This document shows, piece by piece, positions 16,989 to 26,452 of a stretch of DNA of 64,000 nucleotides. This DNA comes from JAANXG01 sp963731035 (GTDB lineage: Bacteria > Pseudomonadota > Gammaproteobacteria > Arenicellales > JAANXG01). The notes under the pieces were generated by a model. That model searched no databases and was not told the origin of the DNA. It saw nothing but the letters and a program-made list of their open reading frames with translations. A program made the position numbers and the translations under genes. The stretch is from positions 22,627 to 86,626 of the forward strand of contig CAVSUY010000012.1 in assembly GCA_963731035.1 (NCBI GenBank), written 5' to 3'. Within the stretch, counting starts at the first letter, position 1. Each line of letters starts with the position of its first letter.

Positions 16989-18724
16989 CCACAGGTGAGT
17001 CGCTGCCGGTCGAGTTGAGGCGCCGGGACGTGGGTCCGGCACGCCTGTCCAATCTGCCCGCCTGGCTGACAAGAGTGTACGCGGGGCGGCATGTCTCCGG
17101 TGATCGGGACCTCGACTATGCCCTCAAGGGTCTCGCCAGGCCCGGGGACCTGTCCGGCCTCGACGAGGCGCTGACTATCCTGGAGGAGGCGTTGGCCGCC
17201 GACGCCCGTATTACCTTCGTCGGAGACTTCGATGCCGACGGTGCCACGAGCTGCGCTCTGGGGGTGGATGCCCTGCGGCGGATGGGGGCCTCGCAGGTCG
17301 ATTATCTGGTGCCTAATCGTTTCGAGTTCGGCTATGGTTTGTCGCCCGAAATCGTCGGCGTGGCGGCCACCGGCCAGCCGGATGTCCTGATCACCGTGGA
17401 TAACGGCATCGGCAGCCACGCAGGCGTGCTGGCCGCCCAGCAGCTCGGTATCACCACCATCATTACCGACCACCATCTGCCCGGCGAATCCCTGCCCCAG
17501 GCCGACGCTATCGTGAACCCGAATCTGCGCGGAGATTCCTTTCCCAGCAAGTGCCTGGCGGGAGTCGGGGTGATCTTCTACGTCATGCTGGCTTTGCGCG
17601 GCCGCCTCCGGGACGCGGGCTGGTTCAAGGACACGGGCGTCACTGAGCCGAATCTGGCCGAATACCTGGACCTGGTCGCGCTGGGGACCGTTGCCGATAT
17701 GGTGCGCCTGGACCGGAACAATCGAATCCTCGTTGCACAGGGGCTGGCACGGATTCGAAGCGGCAAGTCCCGCCCCGGAATCATGGCGTTGCTCGATGTG
17801 GCCGGGAGGGACCCGGCGCATCTGAGCAGCCGCGACCTGGGCTTTGCCGTGGCGCCGCGATTGAATGCCGCGGGCCGGCTGGAGGACATGACGGTCGGCA
17901 TCGAGTGCCTGCTGACAAGCGACCGGGAACGCGCCAGAACCCTGGCCGCGGAGCTGGACGAGATCAACCGCAAGCGCCGGGAAATCCAGTCCGACATGGT
18001 CGCCCAGGCCGAAGCCCTGGTTTCCGCGCTGAGTCTGGACACCGCGCCCAACGGCATCGCCTTGTTCGATGAATCCTGGCACCAGGGCCTGGTGGGCCTC
18101 ATCGCCAGTCGCGTAACCGAGCTCACCCGGCGGCCGGCCATCGCTTTCGCCCCGGCCTCGGAATCCGAGCTCAAGGGCTCGGCGCGATCCATCAGCGGGG
18201 TACATATCCGCGATGTCCTTGCAGCCATCGCCGTGGAGAACGGCGATCTCATCGACCGGTTCGGCGGCCATGCCATGGCGGCGGGGCTCAGTATCCGGCC
18301 GGAACATCTCGACGCTTTCAAACGCGCCTTCGACCAGGCCGTCGGCCGAATGGGCGGTGACGCCCTGAGCCGGACGCGGGTGGTGTACAGCGACGGTGCG
18401 CTGGACGAGGGGGACCTTAGCCTCGACAGCGCAAAGCTGCTCCAGCAACATGGGCCCTGGGGTGAGGGGTTTCCGGAGCCGCTGTTTGACGATACATTCG
18501 AGGTGCTGGAGCGCGCCACCGTGGGCAGAGGCTTCGTGCGCTACAAGCTGCGCAAGCCGGGCGGCGACAGGGTCGTCACCGGTATCTGCTTCAACCCCCC
18601 CGCCGAGGAAACCGCCGGTGATCCGCGACGGGAGATCCATGCCGCCTATCGCCTGGGATTGAACGACTACGGCGGCAGGCTATCGGTACAATTGATCCTC
18701 GAGCACATTTTTCAAGCTTCGTAA
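16979..18724 (+). CDS. recJ: Single-stranded-DNA-specific exonuclease RecJ
   Basis: 5'-3' ssDNA exonuclease of the DHH superfamily, acting in RecF-pathway recombination and mismatch/base-excision repair; 581 residues. Motif I is GDFDADG (near 82-88) and the DHH motif lies in ITDHHLPGE (near 162-170). The DHHA1 domain follows with GLIASRVTELTRRPAIAF and the GGHAMAAG signature. ATG 16979 was chosen inside the 3' end of the rpfE-like gene; an in-frame GTG lies 6 bp earlier. Confidence 0.95.
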   Translation: MAVTTGESLPVELRRRDVGPARLSNLPAWLTRVYAGRHVSGDRDLDYALKGLARPGDLSGLDEALTILEEALAADARITFVGDFDADGATSCALGVDALRRMGASQVDYLVPNRFEFGYGLSPEIVGVAATGQPDVLITVDNGIGSHAGVLAAQQLGITTIITDHHLPGESLPQADAIVNPNLRGDSFPSKCLAGVGVIFYVMLALRGRLRDAGWFKDTGVTEPNLAEYLDLVALGTVADMVRLDRNNRILVAQGLARIRSGKSRPGIMALLDVAGRDPAHLSSRDLGFAVAPRLNAAGRLEDMTVGIECLLTSDRERARTLAAELDEINRKRREIQSDMVAQAEALVSALSLDTAPNGIALFDESWHQGLVGLIASRVTELTRRPAIAFAPASESELKGSARSISGVHIRDVLAAIAVENGDLIDRFGGHAMAAGLSIRPEHLDAFKRAFDQAVGRMGGDALSRTRVVYSDGALDEGDLSLDSAKLLQQHGPWGEGFPEPLFDDTFEVLERATVGRGFVRYKLRKPGGDRVVTGICFNPPAEETAGDPRREIHAAYRLGLNDYGGRLSVQLILEHIFQAS

Positions 18725-18736
18725 GCGAATTCGAAC

Positions 18737-19660
18737 ATGCATGCATTCGACGCCGACAAGACATCCCGATTGAATACCGGGCGGCTCGAGGACTTCGTGG
18801 GCAATACGCCCCTGGTGGAATTGCAGAGGCTTCCCGGAAAAACCGGTAATCGAGTCCTGGCGAAGCTCGAAGGGAACAATCCGGCCGGCTCGGTGAAGGA
18901 TCGGCCGGCACTGAACATGATCGCCCGCGCCGAGGAGCGGGGAAGGATACGCCCCGGAGACACCCTCATCGAAGCCACCAGCGGCAACACGGGGATCGCG
19001 CTCGCCATGGCAGCGGCGATGCGCGGCTTCCGCATGGTGCTCATCATGCCGGAGCACATGAGCGCGGAACGGCGGTCGGTGATGAAGGCTTTCGGGGCGG
19101 AGATCATCAGCGTCTCCAAGGAGGGCGGCATGGAGGAAGCACGGGATCTCGCACTGGCGATGCAGGACAAGGGTGAAGGCGTGGTCCTGGACCAGTTTGC
19201 CAATCCCGACAACTGGGAAGCCCACTATCGCGGCACCGGACCCGAGATCTGGCGCGACACGGCGGGGACCATCACGCATTTCGTGAGCTCCATGGGCACG
19301 ACCGGGACGATCATGGGCTGCTCTCGCTACCTCAAGGAAACCAGCGACTCGGTGCAAATCGTCGGCGTGCAGCCAATAGAAGGAGACTCGATACCGGGTA
19401 TCCGCCGCTGGCCCGAGGCGTACCTGCCCAAGATCTACGATCCGCAGCGAGTCGATCGAATCATCGACGTATCGGAGAAAGAGGCCGAGGACATGATGCG
19501 TCGCATGGCAAGGGAGGAGGGGATCTTCTGCGGAGTATCGTCGGGCGGCGCCATGTGCGCGGCCCTGGCTCTATCCCGGGAGTTGGACAACGCGGTCATC
19601 GTCACCATCGTCTGTGACCGCGGTGATCGCTATATCTCCACCGGTGTCTTCCCTGCTTGA
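18737..19660 (+). CDS. cysM: Cysteine synthase B (O-acetylserine sulfhydrylase, CysM)
   Basis: PLP enzyme making cysteine from O-acetylserine and sulfide or thiosulfate, 307 residues. The PLP lysine is K54 in NPAGSVKDRPA. The substrate loop TSGNTGIALAMAAA and the CysM-type spacing and C-terminus (ISTGVFPA) distinguish it from CysK. It starts 12 bp after recJ and may be co-transcribed. The 3' side is occupied by a compound copy of the hairpin repeat. Confidence 0.94.
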   Translation: MHAFDADKTSRLNTGRLEDFVGNTPLVELQRLPGKTGNRVLAKLEGNNPAGSVKDRPALNMIARAEERGRIRPGDTLIEATSGNTGIALAMAAAMRGFRMVLIMPEHMSAERRSVMKAFGAEIISVSKEGGMEEARDLALAMQDKGEGVVLDQFANPDNWEAHYRGTGPEIWRDTAGTITHFVSSMGTTGTIMGCSRYLKETSDSVQIVGVQPIEGDSIPGIRRWPEAYLPKIYDPQRVDRIIDVSEKEAEDMMRRMAREEGIFCGVSSGGAMCAALALSRELDNAVIVTIVCDRGDRYISTGVFPA

Positions 19661-19683
19661 ATAGATCGGGGTCCAAATAGATT

Positions 19684-19856
19684 GGGGTCAGGCCGCGCAT
19701 TGTTACATCCAACACAACACTCTGAATAGAACGGGGTCAGGCCGCGCATTGTTACATCCAACACAACACTCTGCGGTGCATCAACACGGGAACGGTCTGA
19801 TTGCACTCGGCGTCTTCCCTGCACCTTGATGATGTAACAATGCGCGGCCTGACCCC
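19684..19856. mobile_element. Hairpin MITE-like element, copy 3 (compound)
   Basis: The 25-nt arm occurs twice in direct tandem (19684-19708 and 19733-19757, period 49 bp, with the following ccaacacaacactctg also duplicated) and once inverted at 19832-19856. It is followed by short agaccccat repeats up to the next start codon (19857-19888). The element lies between cysM and the exonuclease gene. The left-end duplication suggests slippage or nested insertion. Confidence 0.85.
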
Positions 19857-19888
19857 AGACTAGACCCCATGACCCCATACTAGACCCC

Positions 19889-20656
19889 ATGAATATTCTT
19901 GCATTTGATATCGAGACCATCCCTGACGTTGACGGGGGACGGAAGCTCTACGACCTGGATGACCTGAGCGATTCGGACGTCGCAGAGATCATGTTCACCA
20001 AACGTCGGCAGCAGACCGACAGCGAGTTCCTGCCGGCGCACCTGCAGCGCGTGGCGGCCATCTCGACGGTCCTGCGCACCGGCGAGCAGTGCAAGGTGTG
20101 GTCCCTTGGAAGCGCCGATTCCAGCGAGCGGGAATTGATCGAGCGGTTCTTCGACGGCATTGAACGCTACACTCCGACGCTGGTTACCTGGAATGGCAGC
20201 GGTTTCGACCTGCCGGTGCTGCATCACCGGGCCCTGATCCACGGTATAGCCGCCAGGCGCTACTGGGACAGCGGCGATGACGACCGCGAGTTCAGGTGGA
20301 ACAACTACCTGAACCGGTTCCACTCCCGCCATACGGACCTCATGGACGTGCTGTCCGGCTATCAGCCGCGCGGATTCGCCCCGTTGGACCAGATGGCGGT
20401 GCTGTGCGGTCTGCCCGGGAAAATGGGTATGGACGGCTCCAAGGTCTGGAGCGCGTGGTGTGAGGGGCGAATCTCGGATATCCGCAACTACTGTGAGACG
20501 GACGCCCTCAATACCTATCTTCTTTACCTGCGTTGGCTGTTGGTCAAGGGAGAGCTCGACGACCAGCGCTTCCAGCGCGAGTGCGACCTGGTGAGAGACT
20601 CTCTGGGCGCAGAGGGCGAGGCGCACTTGAAGGAATTTCTGGCCGCCTGGAAGTGA
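19889..20656 (+). CDS. Predicted 3'-5' exonuclease, PolB-like (DNA_pol_B_exo2)
   Basis: A 255-residue stand-alone DEDD-type exonuclease. ExoI is FDIETIPD (D7, E9), ExoII lies around VTWNGSGFDLPVL, and the distal acid is in NYCETDALNTYLLYLRW. The biological role of the family (PF10108) is not fixed; proofreading or RNA/DNA trimming is plausible. It overlaps rlmD by four bases (GTGA), so both are made together. The leader is repeat-derived sequence with no clear ribosome-binding site. Confidence 0.85.
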   Translation: MNILAFDIETIPDVDGGRKLYDLDDLSDSDVAEIMFTKRRQQTDSEFLPAHLQRVAAISTVLRTGEQCKVWSLGSADSSERELIERFFDGIERYTPTLVTWNGSGFDLPVLHHRALIHGIAARRYWDSGDDDREFRWNNYLNRFHSRHTDLMDVLSGYQPRGFAPLDQMAVLCGLPGKMGMDGSKVWSAWCEGRISDIRNYCETDALNTYLLYLRWLLVKGELDDQRFQRECDLVRDSLGAEGEAHLKEFLAAWK

Positions 20657-21966
20657 GCAGCCAGGCTCCCCGCACGCTCCCCGAAGCGGTCGTGACCGGG
20701 CTGAGCCATGACGGGCGCGGCGTCGGCCGTTACGAGGGCCAGGTCGTGTTCATCGACAATGCGCTGCCCGGTGAACGGGTCCGGTTCCATCCCGGGAAGA
20801 AGCGTCGCAAGGTGCTCAGCGCCACGGTCGATGCGATACTGGAACCGTCGCCCGACCGGGTTACACCGGAGTGCCGTTATTTCGGCACCTGCGGCGGCTG
20901 CGCGCTGCAGCATCTGTCGCCCCCGTCCCAGCTTGCGCACAAGCACCGCCAGCTGGTCGACAACCTGGAACGCCTGGCGAAGGTGGAAGCCGACGAGTAT
21001 CTGGCGCCGGTGGAGGCCTCGCCCTGGCACTACCGGCGCAAAGCCCGGCTCGGTATCCGCTACGTGCCCAAGAAGGGCGGCATTCTGGTGGGCTTCCGTG
21101 AGCGCCACAAGAGCTATATCACGTCGCTGGCCGCATGCCTGGTCCTGGAGCGTCGCTTGTCGGATCTGCTGCCGGACCTGCACGACCTGGTGGCGGGATT
21201 GTCCTGCTTTGATCGCATTCCACAGATAGAAGTCGCCGCCGGCGACAACGCGGCGGCGCTGGTATTCCGCCATCTCGTCCCGCTGACGGATGCGGACCGC
21301 GAGCGGCTGGTCCGCTTCGGCAAGGAGCACGACGTGTGGATACTTCTGCAACCGGCGGGTCTGGAAAGCATCGGTGCACTGTGGCCCGAGGACCCCGGTC
21401 TTCTTTACTACGGGATCGACGGTGATATCCGCATCGGCTTCGGTCCCGCCGATTTCGTTCAGGTCAACGGCGAGCAGAACGCGAAACTGGTGCAGCAGGC
21501 GCTCGACCTGCTTCAGCCGGGACCGGACGACGCCGTGCTGGATATGTTCTGCGGAGTAGGCAACTTCACCCTGCCCTTGGCGAGACGCGCCGGCCGGATC
21601 ACCGCAGTCGAAGGCGATGCCCGGCTGGTGCAGCGCGCAAGGGACAACGCCCGCGCGAACGGGTTCGACAACGTGGAAACGCTGGTGAGCGACCTCTACG
21701 CCGAAGAGCTCGCCGGGCGCTGGATCGATTCGTCGTTCAGCTGCATGCTGCTGGACCCGCCGAGGTCGGGCGCTTTGGAAGTGGTAAAACGGATCGCCGA
21801 TATCTCTCCGCAGCGCATCCTGTACATCTCGTGTAATCCGGCGACCCTGGCCCGGGATGCCGAGATCCTGGTCCGGAAGCACGGCTATTGCCTGCGCCGC
21901 GCCGGCGTCGTCGACATGTTTCCCCACACCGCCCACGTCGAGTCGATCGCCCTGTTCGACCTTTAA
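20653..21966 (+). CDS. rlmD: 23S rRNA (uracil-1939-C5)-methyltransferase RlmD
   Basis: SAM-dependent m5U methyltransferase with a [4Fe-4S] cluster, 437 residues. An N-terminal TRAM domain is followed by the cluster cysteines C74, C80 and C83, with C162 in LAACLVLE. The SAM motif is DMFCGVGNFTLPLA (from ~297), and the catalytic cysteine is in ISCNPATL (about 394). The GTG start overlaps the preceding stop (GTGA). It converges on rne. Confidence 0.94.
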   Translation: MSSQAPRTLPEAVVTGLSHDGRGVGRYEGQVVFIDNALPGERVRFHPGKKRRKVLSATVDAILEPSPDRVTPECRYFGTCGGCALQHLSPPSQLAHKHRQLVDNLERLAKVEADEYLAPVEASPWHYRRKARLGIRYVPKKGGILVGFRERHKSYITSLAACLVLERRLSDLLPDLHDLVAGLSCFDRIPQIEVAAGDNAAALVFRHLVPLTDADRERLVRFGKEHDVWILLQPAGLESIGALWPEDPGLLYYGIDGDIRIGFGPADFVQVNGEQNAKLVQQALDLLQPGPDDAVLDMFCGVGNFTLPLARRAGRITAVEGDARLVQRARDNARANGFDNVETLVSDLYAEELAGRWIDSSFSCMLLDPPRSGALEVVKRIADISPQRILYISCNPATLARDAEILVRKHGYCLRRAGVVDMFPHTAHVESIALFDL

Positions 21967-22077
21967 GCCGGCATTCCACGCCAATATCGGCAATCGCGGC
22001 TGACATCAACTGCTGCCGGCAATCTGCCGCAGTTCCTCCATCCAAGGAGGTCGAAGCTGCGAGCAGGCTCTAAAGGT

Positions 22078-24300
22078 CTACTGCTGCGGGTTGCGTTGTC
22101 CGGCGGAGGACGACCCCCCGGTAGAGGGCGATCCCCCGGTAGAGGACGACCCCCCGGTAGAGGATGAACCCCCGGCAGAGGATGAGCCCCCGCTAGAGGA
22201 AGAGCCCCCGGTAGAGGAAGAGCCCCCGGTAGAGGAGGAGCCCCCGGCGGAGGACGAGCCCCCGGCGGAGGAATCCGAGGTCTTCGGCTTCCGGCCGCGG
22301 TTCTGGCCGCCCCGGCGACCACCGCCGCGACCCGAGCCGCCGCCGCTTCGCCCTCGACCGCGGCCGCCACCACCGCCACTGTTGCTGCCGCCGCCACTGT
22401 TGCTGCTGCCGCCGCCGCTGCTACCGCCGCCACCGCTTCGGGCGCGCTGCTGGTTTTGAGATCGGCCGCGTTGGTAGTTGCGTCGCTGGCCATTGCTGCG
22501 GGGCTTGCTGGTTCCCGAGTCGGCTGGCTGCTGATCGCCACTCTCGGTCCCGGTGTCCTTCTGGCCCGACTCTGAGGGCGCATCGCCGCGACCAAACAAG
22601 GACCTCACGATGCGTTTGACGACGCCGCCGCTCTCAACCGCGGGTTCGGATTTCGTTTCCGTCTGGCGACGTGCCGAAGGCGGAGCGCCGGCGGTGACCT
22701 GCTCGGGGCCGACGGCCGCCACTTCCATCCGCCGCTTGGTGAAATAAGCACCCTCGTCCTGGTCGTCCTCTTCCTTCTCCCGCTCGATCTGGTAGCTCTG
22801 CATACCCTGAAATTCCGTGAGGTCTTCCCCGCGCAGGCGCCTGATCCGGAAATGCGGCGACTCGAGATCCTTGGAGGGGATGATGGTCACCGAATTGCCG
22901 AGCCGGGTCTCCAGGGAATGGATCTCGCTGCGCTTCTCGTTGAGCAGGTAGGTGGCGATGTCGATCGACAGGTGGGCATGAATAGCCTCCGTATTCTCCT
23001 TCAGCGCCTCCTCCTCGAGGATGCGAAGGATATGCAGGGCCGATGAAGCCACGCCGCGGATATGCCCCGCGCCGTCGCAGCGCGGGCAAGTGATGTAGTT
23101 GGCCTCGCCGATGGAGGCCCGCAGCCGCTGGCGTGACATCTCCAGCAGCCCGAAACGGGAGATACGGCCGGTCTGCACCCGGGCTCGATCCGCCTTCAGC
23201 GCGTCCTGGAGACGGCTTTCCACCAGGCGTTGATTCTTGGTGGACGTCATATCAATGAAGTCCACCACGATCAGGCCGCCGATATCGCGGATACGAAGCT
23301 GGCGAGCGATCTCGTCCGCCGCCTCCAGGTTGGTCGCCAGGGCCGTTTCCTCGATATCCGCGCCCTTGGTGGCGCGGGCGGAATTGATGTCTATGGTTAC
23401 CAGGGCCTCGGTATGATCGATGATCACGGCGCCGCCGGAGGGCAGGGTGACGTCGCGGGAGAACACCGCCTCGATCTGGTGCTCGATCTGGAACCGCGAG
23501 AACAGGGGCACTGAATCGTGGTACAGCTTGAGCTTGGTCCGGTTGTGGGGCATGACCTGCTCCATGAACCGGCTGGCCCGCTCGTGGATCTCCTCGTCGT
23601 CGATCAGGATCTCGGCGAAATCATTGCGCAGGTAGTCACGGATGGCCCGCACCACCAGGTTGGTCTCCTGGTAGACGAGGAACGGGGCCGGGCGCTCGTC
23701 GATGGCCTTGCGAATGGCCTCCCAGAGCTGGAGCAGAAAGTCCACGTCCCACTGCAGGTCTTCCAGGGCCTTGCCGATGCCGGCGGTGCGCGCTATCAGA
23801 GCATGCTCCGTGGGCACATTGAGCTGGCCCATGAAGTCACGAAGCTCCGCCCGGTTGTCACCCTCGATTCGCCGTGAGATGCCCCCGCCCTTGGGGTTGT
23901 TGGGCATCAAGACCATATACCGGCCCGCCAGGCTGATGAAGGTCGTCAAGGCGGCGCCCTTGTTGCCGCGCTCCTCCTTCTCTACCTGCACCGGCAGCTC
24001 CTGACCTTCCTTGATGACGTCCTGGATCTTCAGTTGCGCCATCGGGGTCTTGGGAGAGTAATCCTGGAAATAGGTGCGCGAGATCTCCTTGAGGGGCAGG
24101 AATCCCTGGCGCTCGGAGCCATAGTCCACGAATGCCGCCTCGAGACTGGGCTCGACGCGGGTAACCTTGCCTTTATAGATGTTTCCCTTCTTTTGGTGAT
24201 GGACCGAAGACTCGATATCCAGGTCCAGCAACTTCTGTCCGTCAACAATAGCGACGCGCAACTCTTCCGGATGAGTTGCGTTGAATAACATTCTCTTCAC
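22078..24300 (-). CDS. rne: Ribonuclease E (Rne/Rng family) with Gly/Ser-rich tail
   Basis: Endoribonuclease of 740 residues for mRNA decay and rRNA/tRNA processing. The catalytic half is canonical: an S1 domain interrupted by a long insertion (residues ~38-120), the 5'-sensor and DNase I-like regions with the magnesium ligands in VTIDINSARATKG and IVVDFIDM, and the Zn-link CPRCDGAG. The arginine-rich degradosome scaffold of E. coli is replaced by a shorter tail with RGRGR/RGGG motifs and about ten SSSxGG hexapeptides encoded by an 18-bp tandem repeat. It is divergent from rluC, as in E. coli. Confidence 0.95.
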   Translation of the reverse strand: MKRMLFNATHPEELRVAIVDGQKLLDLDIESSVHHQKKGNIYKGKVTRVEPSLEAAFVDYGSERQGFLPLKEISRTYFQDYSPKTPMAQLKIQDVIKEGQELPVQVEKEERGNKGAALTTFISLAGRYMVLMPNNPKGGGISRRIEGDNRAELRDFMGQLNVPTEHALIARTAGIGKALEDLQWDVDFLLQLWEAIRKAIDERPAPFLVYQETNLVVRAIRDYLRNDFAEILIDDEEIHERASRFMEQVMPHNRTKLKLYHDSVPLFSRFQIEHQIEAVFSRDVTLPSGGAVIIDHTEALVTIDINSARATKGADIEETALATNLEAADEIARQLRIRDIGGLIVVDFIDMTSTKNQRLVESRLQDALKADRARVQTGRISRFGLLEMSRQRLRASIGEANYITCPRCDGAGHIRGVASSALHILRILEEEALKENTEAIHAHLSIDIATYLLNEKRSEIHSLETRLGNSVTIIPSKDLESPHFRIRRLRGEDLTEFQGMQSYQIEREKEEDDQDEGAYFTKRRMEVAAVGPEQVTAGAPPSARRQTETKSEPAVESGGVVKRIVRSLFGRGDAPSESGQKDTGTESGDQQPADSGTSKPRSNGQRRNYQRGRSQNQQRARSGGGGSSGGGSSNSGGGSNSGGGGGRGRGRSGGGSGRGGGRRGGQNRGRKPKTSDSSAGGSSSAGGSSSTGGSSSTGGSSSSGGSSSAGGSSSTGGSSSTGGSPSTGGSSSAGQRNPQQ
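22101..22272 (-). repeat. 18-bp in-frame minisatellite in the rne tail
   Basis: Nine full 18-bp units from 22101 to 22262 plus a partial tenth. On the + strand each reads approximately cggtagaggacgagcccc with scattered substitutions. Each unit encodes one SSSxGG hexapeptide of the RNase E C-terminus. The length is a multiple of three, so copy-number changes stay in frame. Confidence 0.9.
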
Positions 24301-24833
24301 GATTCATTCCTCGCGACCCTAGCGCGAGGATGATGAACAATCCGGCGCGACCCAGCTACGGCCGCACCGAGGACACCTCGTAGTCGAGCGGAGCCCATGC
24401 GGGTCCCGCTTGCTTATCAGTTGGGTTTCGGTTGGGTCGCCACAACTCCGTGGCAATCAGATCGAATTTCAATCGTTCCCGCCTTGATCTTGCGTCCTCC
24501 TGGGCCGGCAAGGCCCATTCTGTTCTATCACCCCTGTCTCTCGGGTCGAGTGTCGTGCGCTGGATGGGTCTCGATCCGCACGCGTTGTTGCTTCGATCCG
24601 GTATTATGTATTGACCCTTTAAACGTCTGTTGGCGCCCCGGATATCACTCCCGGCGCCCCGGACCCCGGTCAGGGCGGCAGTGAGCCGCCATCACCTAAA
24701 AACTCTTCAACAAAACTCTTCAACGGTTCTAACGGCATGCCCGCCAGCCTGGGCCGCGGGAAGCCGTAACGGCATTGTTGAATAATCACTTCACAAATCA
24801 CCGTTAAGTTAGAATATATCAAGCAAAAATGGA
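24301..24833. promoter_or_regulatory. Divergent rne/rluC intergenic region
   Basis: A 533-bp region without a gene. By analogy with E. coli, most should be the long rne 5' leader through which RNase E autoregulates its mRNA; hairpin-prone segments such as gggccggcaaggccc (from 24503) fit this but are not proof. An AT-rich stretch at 24775-24835 is the likely promoter zone for rluC, with TTCACA about 17-18 bp before AATATAT. No convincing rne promoter was seen by eye. Confidence 0.5.
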
Positions 24834-25805
24834 ATGGGCAATTTGACGCAAATCGGCTCCCAGAAGCCATCCGGCCCCACCGGAGTCCGCCACCTTACCG
24901 TCTCCCCGGAGCACGCCGGGCAGCGGCTGGACAATTTTCTGCTGCGGGAACTCAAGGGGCTGCCGAAAAGCAGGGTCTACCGCCTGGTTCGCAAGGGCGA
25001 GGTACGTGTGAACCTGGGCCGGGTTGCCGCCGGGTACCGCCTGCGCAGCGGCGATACGGTCCGAATTCCACCGGTGCGGCTGGGCCCGGCCGACGATACG
25101 CCGCCTCCGGCGGGCCTGGAAACCGGCCCGGTCCTGTTCGAAGACGCCCATCTCCTGGTCCTGGACAAGCCGGCGGGCTTGTCCGTGCACAAGGGCACGG
25201 GGGTCCGGGCGGGCGTCATCGAGGTCCTGCGCTCGCAGCGCTCCGAGCTGCCGTTTCTGGAGCTGGTCCACCGCCTGGACCGCGATACCTCCGGCTGCCT
25301 GATGCTGGCCAAGAGCCGTGCCGCGCTGACCGGACTGCACGCCGCCCTGCGCCGCGAGACCGGTGAGCCGCCGGTGGTGAAGCGCTACCTTGCCCTGGTC
25401 CGGGGACGGCCGGGCGAGGCCCGGATTCGGGTGCGGGCGAGCCTGCGGCGCAACCTGGTCCTGGGCGGAGAACGGATGGTGGCGGTGGCGGAAGACGGTG
25501 AGGCGGCCGAATCGATTTTCCGGACCGTACGGCCCGGTCGCCTGTGCTCCCTGGTGGAAATCGAGCTGTTGACGGGCCGCACCCACCAGGCGCGGGTCCA
25601 TGCCGCCCATATCGGCCACCCGATCGCCGGCGACCGGAAGTACGGCGACCGGGAATTCAACAAGGTCATGCGCGGGGCCGGGCTCAGGCGGCTCGCCCTC
25701 CATGCCCACAGCCTGGAATTCATCCACCCCGTGACGGGCGAACCCCGCCGGGTGGAGGCGCCGCCGCCCGCCGTCTTCGACCGTCTGCCCGACGACACCC
25801 GATGA
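24834..25805 (+). CDS. rluC: 23S rRNA pseudouridine synthase RluC
   Basis: Makes pseudouridines in 23S rRNA (positions 955, 2504 and 2580 in E. coli), 323 residues. An N-terminal S4 domain (about 18-75, GQRLDNFLLREL) is followed by the RluA-type catalytic domain with D149 in HRLDRDTSG. RTHQARVHAAHIGHPIAGD is the other family signature. It is divergent from rne (conserved synteny) and overlaps the HAD phosphatase by ATGA. Confidence 0.95.
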   Translation: MGNLTQIGSQKPSGPTGVRHLTVSPEHAGQRLDNFLLRELKGLPKSRVYRLVRKGEVRVNLGRVAAGYRLRSGDTVRIPPVRLGPADDTPPPAGLETGPVLFEDAHLLVLDKPAGLSVHKGTGVRAGVIEVLRSQRSELPFLELVHRLDRDTSGCLMLAKSRAALTGLHAALRRETGEPPVVKRYLALVRGRPGEARIRVRASLRRNLVLGGERMVAVAEDGEAAESIFRTVRPGRLCSLVEIELLTGRTHQARVHAAHIGHPIAGDRKYGDREFNKVMRGAGLRRLALHAHSLEFIHPVTGEPRRVEAPPPAVFDRLPDDTR

Positions 25806-26452
25806 GCTATCGATTGGTCGTGTTCGACTGGGACGGCACGCTGATGGACTCGGCGGCCAAGATCGTGAACTGCTTTCGACATGCCGCCGTCGACGCAGGA
25901 CTGCCCAGTCCGACGCCTGAGCAGGCGCGCCGTATCATCGGGCTGGGACTGCGGGAGGCGCTGGGCGAGCTGTTCCCCGACGCCGACGAGGAAGGCCTGG
26001 CGCGGGTCTCGCAGGCATACCGGGACCACTTTCTCGAGCACGACGACACCGCCACGGCCTTGTTCCCGGGTGTAATCGCGGGTCTCGCCGAGTTGAAATC
26101 GGAATCCTTCATGCTGGCCATCGCCACCGGCAAGGCGCGCCGGGGATTGGATCGCGTGCTCGAGGAAACCCGGATCCGGGACTTGTTCTCCGCCACACGC
26201 TGCGTCGATGAGGCTGTGTCCAAGCCGCACCCCCGGATGTTGCTGGATATACTGGCCGAGACCGGGATCGACGCCCGGGAATCCTTGATGGTGGGGGACA
26301 CGACGTTCGATATGGCCATGGCGGCGGCGGCCGGCATGGATGCCCTGGCGGTGACTTACGGCGCGCATCCGGTGGGGCGGCTGGTGGCGGAAAACCCCAG
26401 GGCCTGCGTGGACGATTTCGGAGAGGTCGTGCGATGGATTCGCTCCAGCTGA
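25802..26452 (+). CDS. HAD-superfamily hydrolase (phosphoglycolate phosphatase-like)
   Basis: A 216-residue HAD phosphatase of the Gph/YjjG-like group: nucleophile D9 and acid D11 in VFDWDGTL, motif II in AIATGKARRGLDR, the lysine in SKPHPRMLLD and motif IV GDTTFDMAMAAAAG. The substrate is uncertain; relatives adjacent to rluC are often called phosphoglycolate phosphatase. It overlaps rluC by four bases and the Rieske gene by 19, so the three form an operon with coupled translation. Confidence 0.85.
   Translation: MSYRLVVFDWDGTLMDSAAKIVNCFRHAAVDAGLPSPTPEQARRIIGLGLREALGELFPDADEEGLARVSQAYRDHFLEHDDTATALFPGVIAGLAELKSESFMLAIATGKARRGLDRVLEETRIRDLFSATRCVDEAVSKPHPRMLLDILAETGIDARESLMVGDTTFDMAMAAAAGMDALAVTYGAHPVGRLVAENPRACVDDFGEVVRWIRSS

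Noticed and set aside
22091..22459. Pro/Glu-rich ORF opposite the rne tail
   Set aside because: The apparent PPVEDD-type repeats are only the antisense reading of the 18-bp minisatellite coding for SSSxGG.
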